DNA of 64,000 bases. Origin: Tetracladium setigerum (lineage: Eukaryota; Ascomycota; Leotiomycetes; Helotiales). The translations under genes were made by a program, and so were the position numbers. The stretch is from NCBI GenBank assembly GCA_031472005.1, contig PZJY01000001.1:2480001-2544000 (forward strand). The letters run 5' to 3'. The notes under the pieces are model-generated. The model searched no databases. It was not told the DNA's origin and was given only the letters and a program-made list of their open reading frames with translations. Shown one piece after another: positions 12,112 to 23,171 of this stretch. Within the stretch, counting starts at the first letter, position 1, and every line of letters starts with the position of its first letter.

Positions 12112-13783
12112 CTAGACACCTATCTTCAAACACTCTGCTTCGAGCTTCGGAGCATAGTATAGCGTCAGATACACGCCTTTCCCCTTAGTATAAGCAAAAG
12201 AGACATAGCTGTGTCTTCCCGACTCTTTGTGAACTTCCTCTGCCCCGCTGCCACATCTTAGTACACTTCTCGGAAAGAAAGATATAAACTTACAACAATG
12301 CCTCAACTTCTGATAGATATCCATCGGCCAACTCCCACGACTGCTCTTTGAAGAAGCGTGTAATTCTCTTAGCAGCCTCAGCATCGTTGGAAACGAAGTT
12401 CCAAAGAGAGATATAGAACTTCACGAGCGGGACCTGAAAGCGTAAGATTTGGTCCTGTCTACTAGAGGAATTCAAATACCTGTTTTCCGGGTTGAAGCTC
12501 AAATGACCAAGAGATACCAGCGTTCCTGAGGTTTAATCGTTCGACGTGCTCCGTAACCCCATCCCAGTTCTCGGGCAAGTCAAAGAGGGCAGCATAGAAC
12601 TGTTTGAAGATGGTGAATTCCTCGTCATCAATCTCTATTGCCATAGTTAGCTTGATCACTATATTGAAACACGAGACGTACGGATTTGCCCGCCAAGAGT
12701 ATAGATGTCTTTGAAGGTGGCGAAGTTAAGGTCATAGGATCGAGCGTAAAGCTTCATGCGTGCTTTCGAGGGTTCGTTCAAATCGATACCTGTGCGTTGT
12801 TAGTTACTACTTGGTTGCGTAGGAGTAAACTCACCAATCATGACTATATTCAACCCTCGAACCTTGGCGATGTTTTCGGGGGTCTTCTTGGACATGTTGT
12901 GCAATCCTATCATCACCCTGTGGTTAGCCAAGAAGACAAATGAGTTGAAGAGGCTGATCTTAGAGGATCACTTCTAGAGCTGGACATACCTTCGTACCCA
13001 CCATCCCTTCCACCATCAAAAAATTTCTCGAGCTTGTCCAGAGCAGCTTTCTGATCCTCTCTCCCTTCCAGTTTCCTTACAGCCTCGAAAAGTATCGCAG
13101 CCGGTGATCTCTCTTGGATGTGAGATTTTCGGAAAAGGTTGAAGTACGCCCTGCCAATTATCTCGAACTCTTTCTTCTTGAAATCGAACGCCATCAAGGA
13201 TGACCTCATTCCTTGCTATTTGCTTATCAGTGTGCCTCCCCCTTTTCATGTTCACTTCAAGCAACTTACAATCGATTCGATCCCCAATACCTTTTGCTTT
13301 TCAGCTTCATCCCAGACATACAGCTCCTTCGTAAAATGGTCCCATAGCTCCGTATTGAATCCCTTTAGCAAACCAAGCTTCCCAAGCTTTTCAATGAATG
13401 CAAAGGATACATCTTGATTGAAAGGATCAGAATCAGTACCACCGGTAACAGACATTGGCTCGAAGCTGTAGCGTACAGCAGACTCGCAATTCTGCAAGTT
13501 GCGAGAGGGCGAGAAGGGAGAATTGTTGTGTGTATGGTTGGATTTGCATGATGGAAATTGGCTAAAGTATAGTCAGTTTACTGTTTGAACGAGATAGTCG
13601 GCGAGGTAAATACATGAGTTGAGGTAGAACGTGGGAAGTGAAGAATGACATGTATTTTTGTTGAAGTTCAAGGCTGTAAGAACACTTCTTAAAGAGAGTA
13701 GCAACGAGATCGAGCCAGATGGCTTGGTCGAAAGTCTTGATAGAATCATCCGTAATCGGAGGAAGAAGTAGAGTGGACGCCAT
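12112..13783 (-). CDS. DMATS-type aromatic (indole) prenyltransferase
   Basis: Member of the fungal tryptophan dimethylallyltransferase family (ABBA-barrel enzymes that attach a prenyl group from a diphosphate to tryptophan or similar aromatics). Eight exons: 13614-13783, 13270-13561, 12990-13215, 12835-12906, 12682-12789, 12480-12634, 12294-12433 and 12112 to 12247 or 12256. All phases agree, giving 432-435 residues, the normal size. Family landmarks in order: VRYSFEPMSV near the N-terminus; MRSSLMAFDF; KARMKLYARS followed by IYTLGGQI; VKFYISLWNF; and HSYVSFAYTKGKGVYLTLYYAPK split across the last exon. The basic residues in these strands are those that grip the diphosphate in this family. 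The last acceptor is uncertain (37- or 46-base intron). No PKS or NRPS gene is in the window, so the substrate is unknown; tryptophan or a cyclic dipeptide is only a family-based guess. The gene appears intact. Confidence 0.87.
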
Positions 13784-14578
13784 GATTGAAGCTGGAATAG
13801 ATATCCTACCTAGAGTTGACCAGAAAAATTTCAGCGAGTGAGGATTTCTTAATTTATATCCTAAATTCATAGGTCTACCTGCACTGTCCATTGTAGAAAT
13901 ATGTAGGTACATCACGGGTTCCCGCGGAACGTCAGGAAAACTTAATTGGGCCCTGCTGAGACATCGAGTTCCTTTTTACATGGCCGCCTAGGAATACGGT
14001 GATCATTACTTTCTTAAGTAAAGTTCCCAACACCCGGCACAGGCAAGGTATCGGGATTTACAAAGTAGTTCTGTATAATCTTACTAGTTTGGCGGACACC
14101 TTGGCTGTAGAGGGACTGAGAGCATACTGAATATTATTAATTGCTCGAGTCTATATAAAGCAATCTCAGTTATATAACTTTATTTCGAGCCAGTTGAAGT
14201 CTTTAGAAATCCATATTCGATATATTCTCTTTACTGCTAAAGTGTCTGTTAAACTAGTAAGATTATATAGTGTTTAATATTTAGTGTCTTAGTTTTGCAA
14301 AACGCTGAAAGAGCGAAAAAAGGAATATAGTGGCTCCCTTCTCCTGCAAGTACTGTAAAAGTGAGGGAGCGGTGTAAGTAAGTCTTGTGTTGTATGGACT
14401 GTTCATAGAGCCTTGGCAGATCATTTTCTCTTCAAAAGTGACCAGTGACTGAGACACGAGCGGTCAAGACTCGTAGTGATTTTCAAAATGGTTGCACAAG
14501 CATCCGTTTGCATCGTTCAACAAGAACGGAATTTTCTCGGGACTATTGAAAGATTGCAGCAAGCCATCCCCGGCATCT

Positions 14579-14845
14579 GAGAGGTATATAAAATGAATTC
14601 TAAATAAATTGGGTCGCAAGTGTTTTTTACTTCCTTTTGAGACCCTGTCCTGATCTATCCTCAACGTCCGAGAGGTGCATAAAATAAATGTTAAATAGAT
14701 TAGGGGTATGTGTCTTTTACTTCCTTTTGAGACCCTGTCCTGATCTATCTTTATTTTTTGAGAGGTGTATAGAATGAATTTTGAATAGATTGGGACGCAA
14801 GTGTGTTTTACTTGCTTTTGAGACCCTTGTTCTTATATATCCTGC
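14579..14845. repeat. three-copy degenerate tandem repeat, unit about 90 bases
   Basis: Units begin at about 14579, 14670 and 14760, each with GAGAGGT(A/G)(T/C)AT. Each continues with an AATGAATT-like stretch and then (C/G)TTTTGAGACCC. Copies one and two share TTTTGAGACCCTGTCCTGAT exactly. Differences between copies are largely C/T and G/A, compatible with repeat-induced point mutation but not proof of it. Confidence 0.8.
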
Positions 14846-15020
14846 AAGGCCCTATGATACACTCTATAAATGCAGTTGACAAATTGAAGTTGCATTGCGT
14901 ATTTTATTGTGTGAGCGGAACGTTTGTCTAATACTATTGTAGTACAGGTACTACTCAGCAGATATTGATTTAGGTATTCTCTTACACTGCCCGAGAGCAG
15001 ACTTGGGACTGGTGGAATAT

Positions 15021-15417
15021 GGTGACCGCCAGTTTTGATATAAGCATTTGGCTGGCGAACTGGCGATCACTGGCGAAGCGCCAAGACCCCCTTTTAGACA
15101 ATCAGAGAGCTATAATCCAGCTTAATAATCAATAATAATAATAATAATCTCATGATGAAGGCAACTTGACTACGAAGAAAAGAACTCGTATCTCAAGTGA
15201 GAAAGTTAGATATATGCTTTGTTAACGGAGTGGGGTGTTTTTATAGATGATAATGATGAGATCCCTACAGAGGTGGACACAGATGGGGTGATTATTCAAC
15301 CCGTAGATGAGGATATATTATTTATTATAGCTTCTATGTAAAATTACCCCACTTACCCCTATTTTTTGGGCCACGCCAGTGACGAACCAGTTCGCCAGTC
15401 TTTTCAACTGGCTGACC
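15021..15417. mobile_element. MITE-like element with imperfect inverted repeats
   Basis: A left arm at 15021-15077, containing GGCTGGCGAACTGGCG and then TCACTGGCG, is matched in inverted orientation by a right arm at 15371-15417, containing CGCCAGTGA and CCAGTTCGCCAGTC. The matching arms span about 45-55 bases with small gaps and enclose about 290 AT-rich bases with no transposase. This resembles a small non-autonomous DNA transposon. I could not identify a target-site duplication. Confidence 0.5.
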
Positions 15418-16031
15418 AGCTAGTCAATCGCGGTAGTTGTGTTAGTTGCGGCAGTTGTGCTAGTGGTTCCACCCCGGCCCGTCCCAAGTCTACCCGAGAG
15501 ATAGGTTTCACTATAATCAAGCCTCGCGTCGCACTACTTGAGCATCCAAGCTATCCGACTGGTAGTAGCCGTAAATTCCACTTTTTTTCAGTTGACTTGG
15601 CTTTATATATTGCTTATTCTTCAATGTTCGGGAATGAGATTAGTCACTTTTCAAGTTTCAAGCTCTTTTGCTTTTAGTTCGATTATAGTTTAAATTAAGA
15701 AAATAATATAGATAGTGAGACGATGTGACTGGGATAATGTCAGCTGAAATGCCGAGATCTCCCTGGGTGCTCGTCTCACAGTAAACTTCTCCTCTTCCTA
15801 TATATAGCTTAAATCCTCTGGATTCCTTAGGAGGCCAGAGATTAGTTTTCTGTGACTGAATACAAATTGCTCTTGTTCTACTTGACTTGTTGCCTACCAC
15901 CAAACCTCTGACGGATTCGTGCAACGTCAATACACAGCAGATATTTTCCAAACCCTTGGTAAGTTGTAAAACAATGAAATGCCTGTCAATTCATGTTTTT
16001 AACTACTTCACTAGACACCAGTACTACGAAG

Positions 16032-16816
16032 ATGCTTACCTTCAAAGTCCATCATGCTTCGACCAATGATTCACTCTTATCCGGATTCCTTGCGGGCAAA
16101 CTGGCGGCCTTACGATTACAAGCACTGACTGTCTCGGCACAAGCATTTGGCGGACAACTTGTTACTGAAACCTTTTTGCGCATGCCTCACACTCAATGGA
16201 TTGAACGCCTTCAAAGGCCTCATGTGCATACTTTTGTTGCTGTAGCATATCCTGCTGGCACGCCAGAGGAAGATCAAACAATTGACAAAGGTGAAATAGT
16301 TGGAACTGCCGTTCTCAGTAAGTGTCCAAGAGAAAGTGTTGAAAGGTTCCAGTGGAGAGAGAGAGTAACTAACTTGAACCTGGAGTTGGGCCCGTTTCAA
16401 AGATCGATTATGCTATAGCTAGTTTGAGTGGACTAGAAGTGGGTGATGATGATCAAGAGACAAAATGGCACTGTACTGCCCTGTATTGCAGTCCGAATTT
16501 CCGGAGTAACGGCATAGGGAGAAAGCTTGTCAACGCAAGAATCAACTTTGCCAAGGCTGCATCTAAGACTAAAAAGATCACAATTCGAGTTATGGTAAAC
16601 ATGCATAACACAAAAGTGTTGAGGCCACTCGAAGCTTTTGGGTTCATAGCAAAAGGAAAATGTACGCCTGAAGAATCTATATATGCGAGTGGGGATGACA
16701 TACTATTACCTTCTGAAAGAGAAGGGAATCATGCTGACTTGTTCACTGACAAGCGTGTCTTTGTGATGGAGTTGTACTTACAAATGCCTGAGAAGTCGCT
16801 TGAATTAGGCAATTAA
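16032..16816 (+). CDS. GNAT-family N-acetyltransferase (one apparent frameshift)
   Basis: Acetyl-CoA-dependent N-acetyltransferase, substrate unknown. The first part (from MLTFKVHHAST) carries the GNAT substrate strands, with GEIVGTAVLS. The second part holds the acetyl-CoA-binding loop RSNGIGRKLV, preceded by the strand TALYCSPNF and followed by VMVNMHNTKVLRPLEAFGF. The two parts lie in different frames, joined at about 16389-16394 inside GGGCCC. Adding one base gives a continuous protein of about 261 residues, and the residues across the join then read as ordinary coding sequence. The 5' leader probably contains an intron. The frame break may be a sequencing undercall, as in trpC and NUP188, or real. 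Its place beside a repeat island leaves genuine decay open. Confidence 0.72.
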
Positions 16817-17557
16817 TGCTGTGGACTTACATCTACTTCTTGATTGGCGGTAAGAACTCTCTCGATGGCTTGTCAGGGTTCTGTCTAAGCTCAAAAAATG
16901 TGTCTCGTAGCAATTTACCAAGCCTAGCATCTTGTCGCATATCTAATAAAGCTTGAGCACACTTGAGAAAGATAGAAGTGACAATTACCCTTCTGTATCC
17001 CTCCAATATCTTCAAGCAGCTTCTGAGGTATCTCACTTCTGTATTAATCTCCTACGTCCTACTTCTGAGCTACCTACCGACTTTCTCACATTGATAATGG
17101 CTTTGACTGAGATAGTTCCAGTACTACCCCCGATGTTTCATAAATGGACAAACACGACGAACACACCACCAGATAGCCCAGCGGAATGGCCTATCGTCAC
17201 GTTGAGTGATGAACAGGCTACTGAGATGGGCGAGAATTATCAGTACCGAATTTGTCCGGAAAGAGTGGGAGGCATGATCGCCACGTCTCCTAATAAGCGA
17301 AAAAGTAGCGTGTGTATGTACAATGCCACGACCGTAAAATGCAAAGCCATGATGGTCCGTTCTAATAATCCCAAAAACTCCGTAAAATAAGATTCGTATT
17401 CGCGTACAAGCAGCCGTGATGGTCGTTAAAAGGAGAGAATGTAGTTGGTGGGTATCGAGATGCCCATATGACCGTTCGACCGTTGCGCCTCGCTATGCAA
17501 TGATGCCCCTTGGCAATGAATGAAAATTGACTTTTTCCCCTGCTCCGTAGATCTAGT
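16817..17557. other. unassigned stretch with open frames on both strands
   Basis: On the minus strand 16833-17036 encodes a segment ending FELRQNPDKPSREFLPPIKK. On the plus strand 17097-17390 is open and begins MALTEIVPVLPP. I recognise neither. Possible splice sites exist on the minus strand but give no convincing full gene. It may be a gene remnant. Confidence 0.3.
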
Positions 17558-18985
17558 TTATAGACCGCATGCAACCACCATTCCCAGAACGCCCAGGCCC
17601 AAAGTCAGACCTCCTCGTTGATACTGGCTGTTTGCAAGGCCAGTCTGCAAACTTGCCTTGGCAGTATTCGTACCAGATGATCCTGATCCAGTAGGTTGTG
17701 CAACCTGATCAGCGGGTACGACGGTATACTGTGTTGTGACAACGGCAGCACCGTTGGCCAAGGTGGTTGTGTACACAATGCTCGTGGTGACATCATTCGT
17801 CGCGGAAGGACGAGTTGTGCCGGAAGTTACGGTGCGCGATGCTAGGTTGAAGTTAGATGTAATGTTTGTGTAGGGTGGTAAGAAAAATGAAGAAAAATTG
17901 GGTAACGTGCTGGCTGTCAGAAGAGTACTTGGAGAAGTAGAGGTAGAAGGAGAATCAGAATTAGAAGAAGAAGAGGCAGGAAGAGTGGAAGTAGAGGCAA
18001 GATTAGACGACGAAGACGTATTAGGTGGGTTCGAGGTCCCTGAAGACGAATTAAAAAAACCGTAATTCGAAAAAGAATCAGGTGCAGGGTTGCTTGAATT
18101 TGAACGAGAGTTTGAAGGAAATTTTGAAGGAGAATTTGAAGGGGAAGTTGAAGAAAAGTTTGGAGAATCAGACGAGGAATTCGAAGGGGATTTTGAAGGA
18201 CTGTTCTGATCTGGGGAGGTAAAGTTGGAAGAAGTTTGCACAGGAAGGGTAGCACAGCTGCATGTCGACGGATGACTGTCCATAGAAATGCAGGTCTGTA
18301 CCGAAGATGATTGAGAAGACAGGGGAGATCCTGCTTGCTTGCTAGAAGACGTACCCGAAGATGCTGTTGGACTGGCCGGGGTTATCGAGACGGAAAGAGT
18401 GGTAGGGACCGAAGCAGTGGGCACAGAAGACGTCTGGCTCTCAATCGGAGTACTTGTTGGCGGGCTGCTTGGGGTGGTCGTCGACTCCGGGGGATTTGTA
18501 GGAGGGGTTGAGCTGACGGTGGGAGTTGTGTCTGGCTGAGTTGGCGTTTGTGACGGAGTGGGAGTAGGTGTCGGCGTTGCCTGATTTGGAGGCGATGAGG
18601 GAGTACCTGTCGAGGTGACGGTGACCTCGACCGTGGTTTCGGTGACGGCAGTAGTGGTCACGACAGTTGAGCCATTGGACACATCCGGAGACTGCCTTCG
18701 TGCCAGTCGAACCAAGCTAGTAGCTACCTCAGCATTCTGCCTGTGGAGGGCCTCCAATGCTGACTTGTCTTGTTGGTATACACCATGCTTATATTTGTCC
18801 TTGAAATGCTCGTGGAGGATCTCGTGCAGAGTCGCGGCATCGAGGGTGTCGAGCAGCTCTCGGAACTGTTGTGCCTCTGGCGAGAGATCACCACTGGTGC
18901 CCGAATTGCTGGCACCGACAAAGGCACTGGCGAGCAGGACGAGGGCGAAGACGACGAATAGAGCGTGCTTGATTCTCGACATCAT
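17558..18985 (-). CDS. Ser/Thr-rich GPI-anchored cell-surface protein
   Basis: A single exon of 475 residues. The start at 18985 (MMSRIKHALF) is chosen because it puts a signal peptide at the N-terminus (hydrophobic VVFALVLLASAFVGAS); the frame extends further upstream without adding anything plausible. A helical charged segment follows (about residues 38-95, with LHEILHEHFKDKYKHGVY), ending at a LARRQ site that could be cut by a Kex2-type protease. Then come some 300 residues of Pro/Ser/Thr/Asn repeats, expected to be heavily O-glycosylated. The C-terminus is a hydrophobic tail (GLTLGLGVLGMVVACGL) after a Ser/Gly/Asn-rich region, typical of GPI attachment. A wall or membrane surface structural role is inferred. 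No enzyme domain is visible. Confidence 0.78.
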   Translation of the reverse strand: MMSRIKHALFVVFALVLLASAFVGASNSGTSGDLSPEAQQFRELLDTLDAATLHEILHEHFKDKYKHGVYQQDKSALEALHRQNAEVATSLVRLARRQSPDVSNGSTVVTTTAVTETTVEVTVTSTGTPSSPPNQATPTPTPTPSQTPTQPDTTPTVSSTPPTNPPESTTTPSSPPTSTPIESQTSSVPTASVPTTLSVSITPASPTASSGTSSSKQAGSPLSSQSSSVQTCISMDSHPSTCSCATLPVQTSSNFTSPDQNSPSKSPSNSSSDSPNFSSTSPSNSPSKFPSNSRSNSSNPAPDSFSNYGFFNSSSGTSNPPNTSSSSNLASTSTLPASSSSNSDSPSTSTSPSTLLTASTLPNFSSFFLPPYTNITSNFNLASRTVTSGTTRPSATNDVTTSIVYTTTLANGAAVVTTQYTVVPADQVAQPTGSGSSGTNTAKASLQTGLANSQYQRGGLTLGLGVLGMVVACGL

Positions 18986-19254
18986 GGCTCGTCGGGGTCG
19001 GTTGTCTCGAGCAGGCAATTGGGAGGAGGAGGAGAAAGACAAAGCTGTTGGGGAGTGGGAGATGGGTGGAGATAAAGAATTCTTGAAGTCTTTCTCTGCG
19101 GAGGCCGTCATGTCGGCAGCATTATTAGCTGAGTTCATCGCGGCTCGTGCTAACCAAAATGCAATGCAAAAGTAAGAGCGAGTGTGTGGATTTGAACGAG
19201 GGGGCCGTCTGTTGTGCGTGCTTGGGATGTGGGTGGTTGGTGGCAAGAGAGACA

Positions 19255-19316
19255 AGGAAGAGGATGAGGAGGAGGAGGAGAAGGAGGAGGAGGAGGAGGA
19301 GGAGGAGATGGAGATG
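19255..19316. repeat. GGA purine-rich microsatellite
   Basis: A nearly uninterrupted run of GAG/GGA triplets with all purines on the plus strand. It lies about 270 bases upstream of the GPI-protein start codon, in its likely promoter. Confidence 0.85.
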
Positions 19317-19844
19317 GTTGGCTCTGAAGTGGTTGAGGAAGAGCAGTCGGGGCAGGTTGGAGTGAGGAGTGAGGTAATGCGCCGACAGAGCTGTTCGGAT
19401 GGGGGAAGGTGGCAACGATGATGAGAGGCGGATCTAGGAGACTAGGATGGATAGGTTTGTGCAGCACAAAGCAAGTTCCGAACTCTAAGGCTAGTAGTTC
19501 TCCATAGTGTGGTTGTCGTGCAAGGAAGAGGAGTTCTTTGAAGAGTTTTGACGCACAGTAGTGGGCGAAGTTTGTTTGGAAGATGTTTGGAGGGAGGAGG
19601 TGGAGAAGGCAAGGAAGAGAGGTTGTTGTGTGGTGAAAGAAATGCAGAAGAGTTGGCATAAATGGTGGATATGGAGATGGAGATGGATATGGTGGTGGCT
19701 GGTCATCACATCCTGTCCTGCACTGTATGTCTCTGCCCAGAAGCAGCTTGGCTCTTGGAGAGACCCTTGCAAGTTAAGAAAACAACAACATAAATAATAA
19801 TTGTTCATTCACGGGGATGTATGGATTTGTGTGTGTCCAATGGT

Positions 19845-19866
19845 ATTGATTGATTGATTGATTGAT
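19845..19866. repeat. ATTG tetranucleotide microsatellite
   Basis: Five consecutive GATT units. It is followed at about 19899-19923 by degenerate CGAA/GAAT/GAAA repeats. Confidence 0.85.
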
Positions 19867-22537
19867 ATCCCAAGCAAGTGCCGGCCTTCGAGGAAGAACA
19901 ACGAACGAACGAATGAAAGAAAGAATAACGGCCGAGCTGCCATTCTCGTATTATTTATTTCCTTGGTCGAATGGCACATTCATCCGCGTAGTATACAACT
20001 ACAACTGGAGCCAAGAGGATGTCAAAGATGCCATGCCTGCTGTTGTACGGACTCTCTCCCGCCCTCAAAACTTGAAGCACGAGCAAAGGCCGACTTGGCT
20101 GCCCCACCACCAACCGCATCATGATTACGGGAGTCCGTCGTCTCCTCTTCCAACTTCCATCATCGTTCCCTCTCCACTCCACATGCAAATCCCCATTCTT
20201 TTATTATGAATATGTTATGAAATATGATATATATTATACGAGTGTCTTGGACCGTCTTCGTATGATGAGCCATGCCAAACACACTAGCGACCAAGACCGC
20301 GACCAAGACCAAGCAAGACCTTTGCTCCATCTTTACGGGCCGAGGAAACCATTATTACTTACTGTACTGTCCAATTTATTATTCGGATTAACCAGCCCTG
20401 ACTGTCTTTGTCCCAGACATTGCCAGCTGAGGAGATGGAGTGAGCGAGGCGCCAAGGGAAAGCTTATCGTCTTTTGCTTAGGATGTAATCCAAGGTGCGT
20501 CATTGTTCCCCATTCATTCCTCCATCCCATTGTTGCACATGAAAATCAGACCATGGTCGGAAAGAAATAAATCAAAGGAAGAATACTTCCAAACTCCGCA
20601 AACACATCAATTATTCAATCAATTGCCCAACATGGAAAACAAAACAAAACAAAACAAGAATAGAAGAGGAGAGAGAAGCGAGATCTCCCCTTCCCTTCTC
20701 TTCTGTCGCACAAGCTAAAAAACTCCCACAGGCGGGCGATCTCTCTGCTGTCGACCAGTCACCCCATGCATGCATGCATCCATGCAATGCAATGCAGCAG
20801 TCAAGTCAAAATCCTAAGAATAACTTGGCCGCTAACCTGCCTACCGCTTGCAAAAAAAGCTACGATTCGGTAGCTTCTACCCAAAACCATCAAATCATCC
20901 ATCACTTACCAGTTACCACCATCACCACCATCTCCAGCACATCCCTCCGAAGGCTGATGATCTCTGCACAATATGTATGGTAGAAAGGAAAGATGCAATG
21001 CACACGCAACACTTCAACCCGGGGGAAGAAGGGAGTGAGGAGAAGGGGGAGGCGAGAAGCGCGCTATGGAACCTTCCGCCGCGCGCTCCTGATGAAGAGG
21101 CAAGCGGCCGTTTTCGTGGTTGGCCAATGGCCAAAAATGCGTTGCGTGCGTGTTTGCGTGCGAGAGGTGAGGTTTGACCTCCTCCGCTTGCTACCCTTCC
21201 AGCTGGGTCGCACATGTGGCTGGTGGCTGTGTTGGGAAGACTTCCAGCTGGTCATGTTTGGGTACGTACCTACCTTCAGTCCTACGTACTGTACTGTACT
21301 TCCTTTTGTACCTGTGCATCCAGCCATCACTACTACGCTGTATGTACTACTCCGCAGGTATTGTTTTCTCAATTAATTAGCGAGAGAAGAAGTCTACCAA
21401 ACATGTCGTCGTCGCTTATCTCCCACTATTACTATTTTCAGCTCAACTACCTACCTACTTCTCTCTCTCGCTTGTGGTCAAACTCGTGCTCTTCCAAGCG
21501 AAGAAGTTCATGATACAACTCAAACGCCACCTGAAGTTTCAGCTACAAACTTCACAAGCAAGACCATCTTCTCCTCACTCGTATTATTCACCACCTACTC
21601 TCTACCTACCTCGTATTTCCTTGATGCATCAGTGCCCCTCCAGCTTCCGTTTCATCATTTTCGTTGGGAAAAGTAGTCGGAGTACCCAAGTGCGAACTAA
21701 AAAAGAATTTGCTCAGGCGAGGAGGGAATGACTTGCTGAAGAGGTAGTAGTGAAACGCAAGGAGGGGGTGAGGTCTAGAAGCAAATGATACGAACAAGCG
21801 AGGAAGGAGAATTCCATGTGCTGTCAGATACAATTGGCTATTATTGTCGCGTCGTTTGCAACCAATATGTGGGAAGAGAAAATGCAATATATTGAATCGA
21901 GCTTGACATTATTATTAGCTCTGGGTGCCCGCAAATCACCACGAAGAATATTTATGTATGTAATCTTACCTACCTTCATCTGGGGAGAGAACAGCTGGAA
22001 CCAGTGGGCTTAGCTCCTTAGCTCCTTAGCTGTAAGTAAATATTTCTCCAGAGGTCATAATGTTCGACTCGCTTCCTCTTGTTTGCTGGTCCTCTTCATT
22101 TCTTGCTTCTTAACAGTCATACCTGGAAAAATCAGTTTCCTGGTTAGAATATCCATCCCTTCCCTCCTTCCCTACGAGCCAGATGTCACGAAAGAAACAG
22201 ATGAAGCCAAAACCTGGGCTGCTGCGACAGAGATCTACAAGAGATACCATGCGTAACCGCCATCCAATTCTGAGGAGTTGAATCTGTTCAATTCATCGTA
22301 CAGTTTTCCGTCTAATGGCCCCTAATCATATCCATCACATCACGTCCCTTCTTCTGCCTCGGGTAGGCAATGCTTGAGAGCACCCATGTTCATTATGTAC
22401 CTCAGAAACCTCCTCCCTTTCCCTATCGTACAAGTACAAATAATTTTTCCCATCCCAGATCTCCATTCAAACGTACACCGTACACGCCTCCTCTCCCATC
22501 ATCCAGGGCTAATCTTATCTCTTATCTTCTCTTCTCT

Positions 22538-23171
22538 TTAACGTCCTGGAGGAGGGTTGGCCATCATCTGTGCCTGTTGCTCCTGGAATCTCTGCCCGAT
22601 ACGCTCGCTTCCAGCCATGAACTTTTGTACACACCGGGTGACGCAGCCGGTCTCGCGTTGGATGAGGGATTTGGTGGTGAAGTCGTCCACGCACGAGTCG
22701 AAGCAGTGGTTTACGAGGTTAGAGAACATCTGGTAGGGTTCGTGTTAGTTTTGATGGCCCTTGGGGCTGGAAGGAGAGAAGCTTTGCAAGGCCGGGTCGG
22801 GACAGAGGCGCAATCTGGGTAGTAGCATTGTGGCATTGGAGGGTGGATGCCCCAATGGCGCTTTCAATACATTGGCAGATATATGTGCTCAAGATAGGCG
22901 GTTGAGATGTCTGTCAACGATGGTGTTGAGGTATGTAGTATTGTCGAGCTCAACTTCAGTCGTACAGGGGCAATCTGGGCCACATGCAGGCAAAGCTCCT
23001 CCTTCCCAGCAGCAGCAGCAGAAAATAGAAGACTCACGCCCATAAACTCCTTCATCTGCTTTCGCTCCATGCGAGATTGAAACTCTCTTTGCTCAGAAGC
23101 GGTCAAACTGATGAAATAATTAGCTCTAGCTCCAGCTTCTCAAGTATGGGTATGATTGCATACCCTTCCAT
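22538..23171 (-). CDS. TIM9: mitochondrial import chaperone Tim9
   Basis: Small Tim chaperone of the mitochondrial intermembrane space, which partners with Tim10 to escort hydrophobic carrier proteins. Exons: 23164-23171, 23038-23107 and 22538-22729; phases agree and give 89 residues. The twin CX3C motifs are clear: CFDSC and CVTRC, separated by 15 residues (VDDFTTKSLIQRETG), as in the family. The N-terminal helix contains MERKQMKEFMGMFSNLV, and the C-terminus is Gln/Met/Pro-rich. The first exon codes for only two and two-thirds codons (Met-Glu-Gly), so the gene is easy to miss. The second intron (22730-23037, 308 bases) is long for this genome. Confidence 0.9.

Larger units (their letters stand above)
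13784..16031. other. AT-rich repeat island
   Basis: Visibly AT-rich DNA with no conserved coding sequence, between the prenyltransferase and the acetyltransferase. It contains a degenerate tandem repeat (14579-14845), an element bounded by inverted repeats (15021-15417) and an AAT microsatellite (about 15126-15147). The right end near 15960-16016 looks like an intron in the 5' leader of the acetyltransferase gene (GTAAGT ... CACTAG). Confidence 0.65.
18986..22537. other. long intergenic region rich in simple repeats
   Basis: The promoter of the GPI protein gene and the 3' flank of TIM9, about 3.5 kb. It is full of microsatellites: purine GGA tract, GATT, GAATG-like, ACAAA and ATGC runs, and TACTG-type repeats near 21285. 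Open frames here are low-complexity (for example poly-Leu/Ser opposite the GGA tract). I recognise no gene or RNA. Confidence 0.6.

Noticed and set aside
15366..15677. 103-codon frame with a Cys-Gly-Ser repeat beside the inverted-repeat element
   Set aside because: No recognisable transposase or other domain. It runs through the right arm of the repeat and is probably non-coding.
19125..19659. Poly-Leu and Pro-rich minus-strand frames
   Set aside because: They are translations of the GGA/TCC microsatellite and flanking simple sequence.
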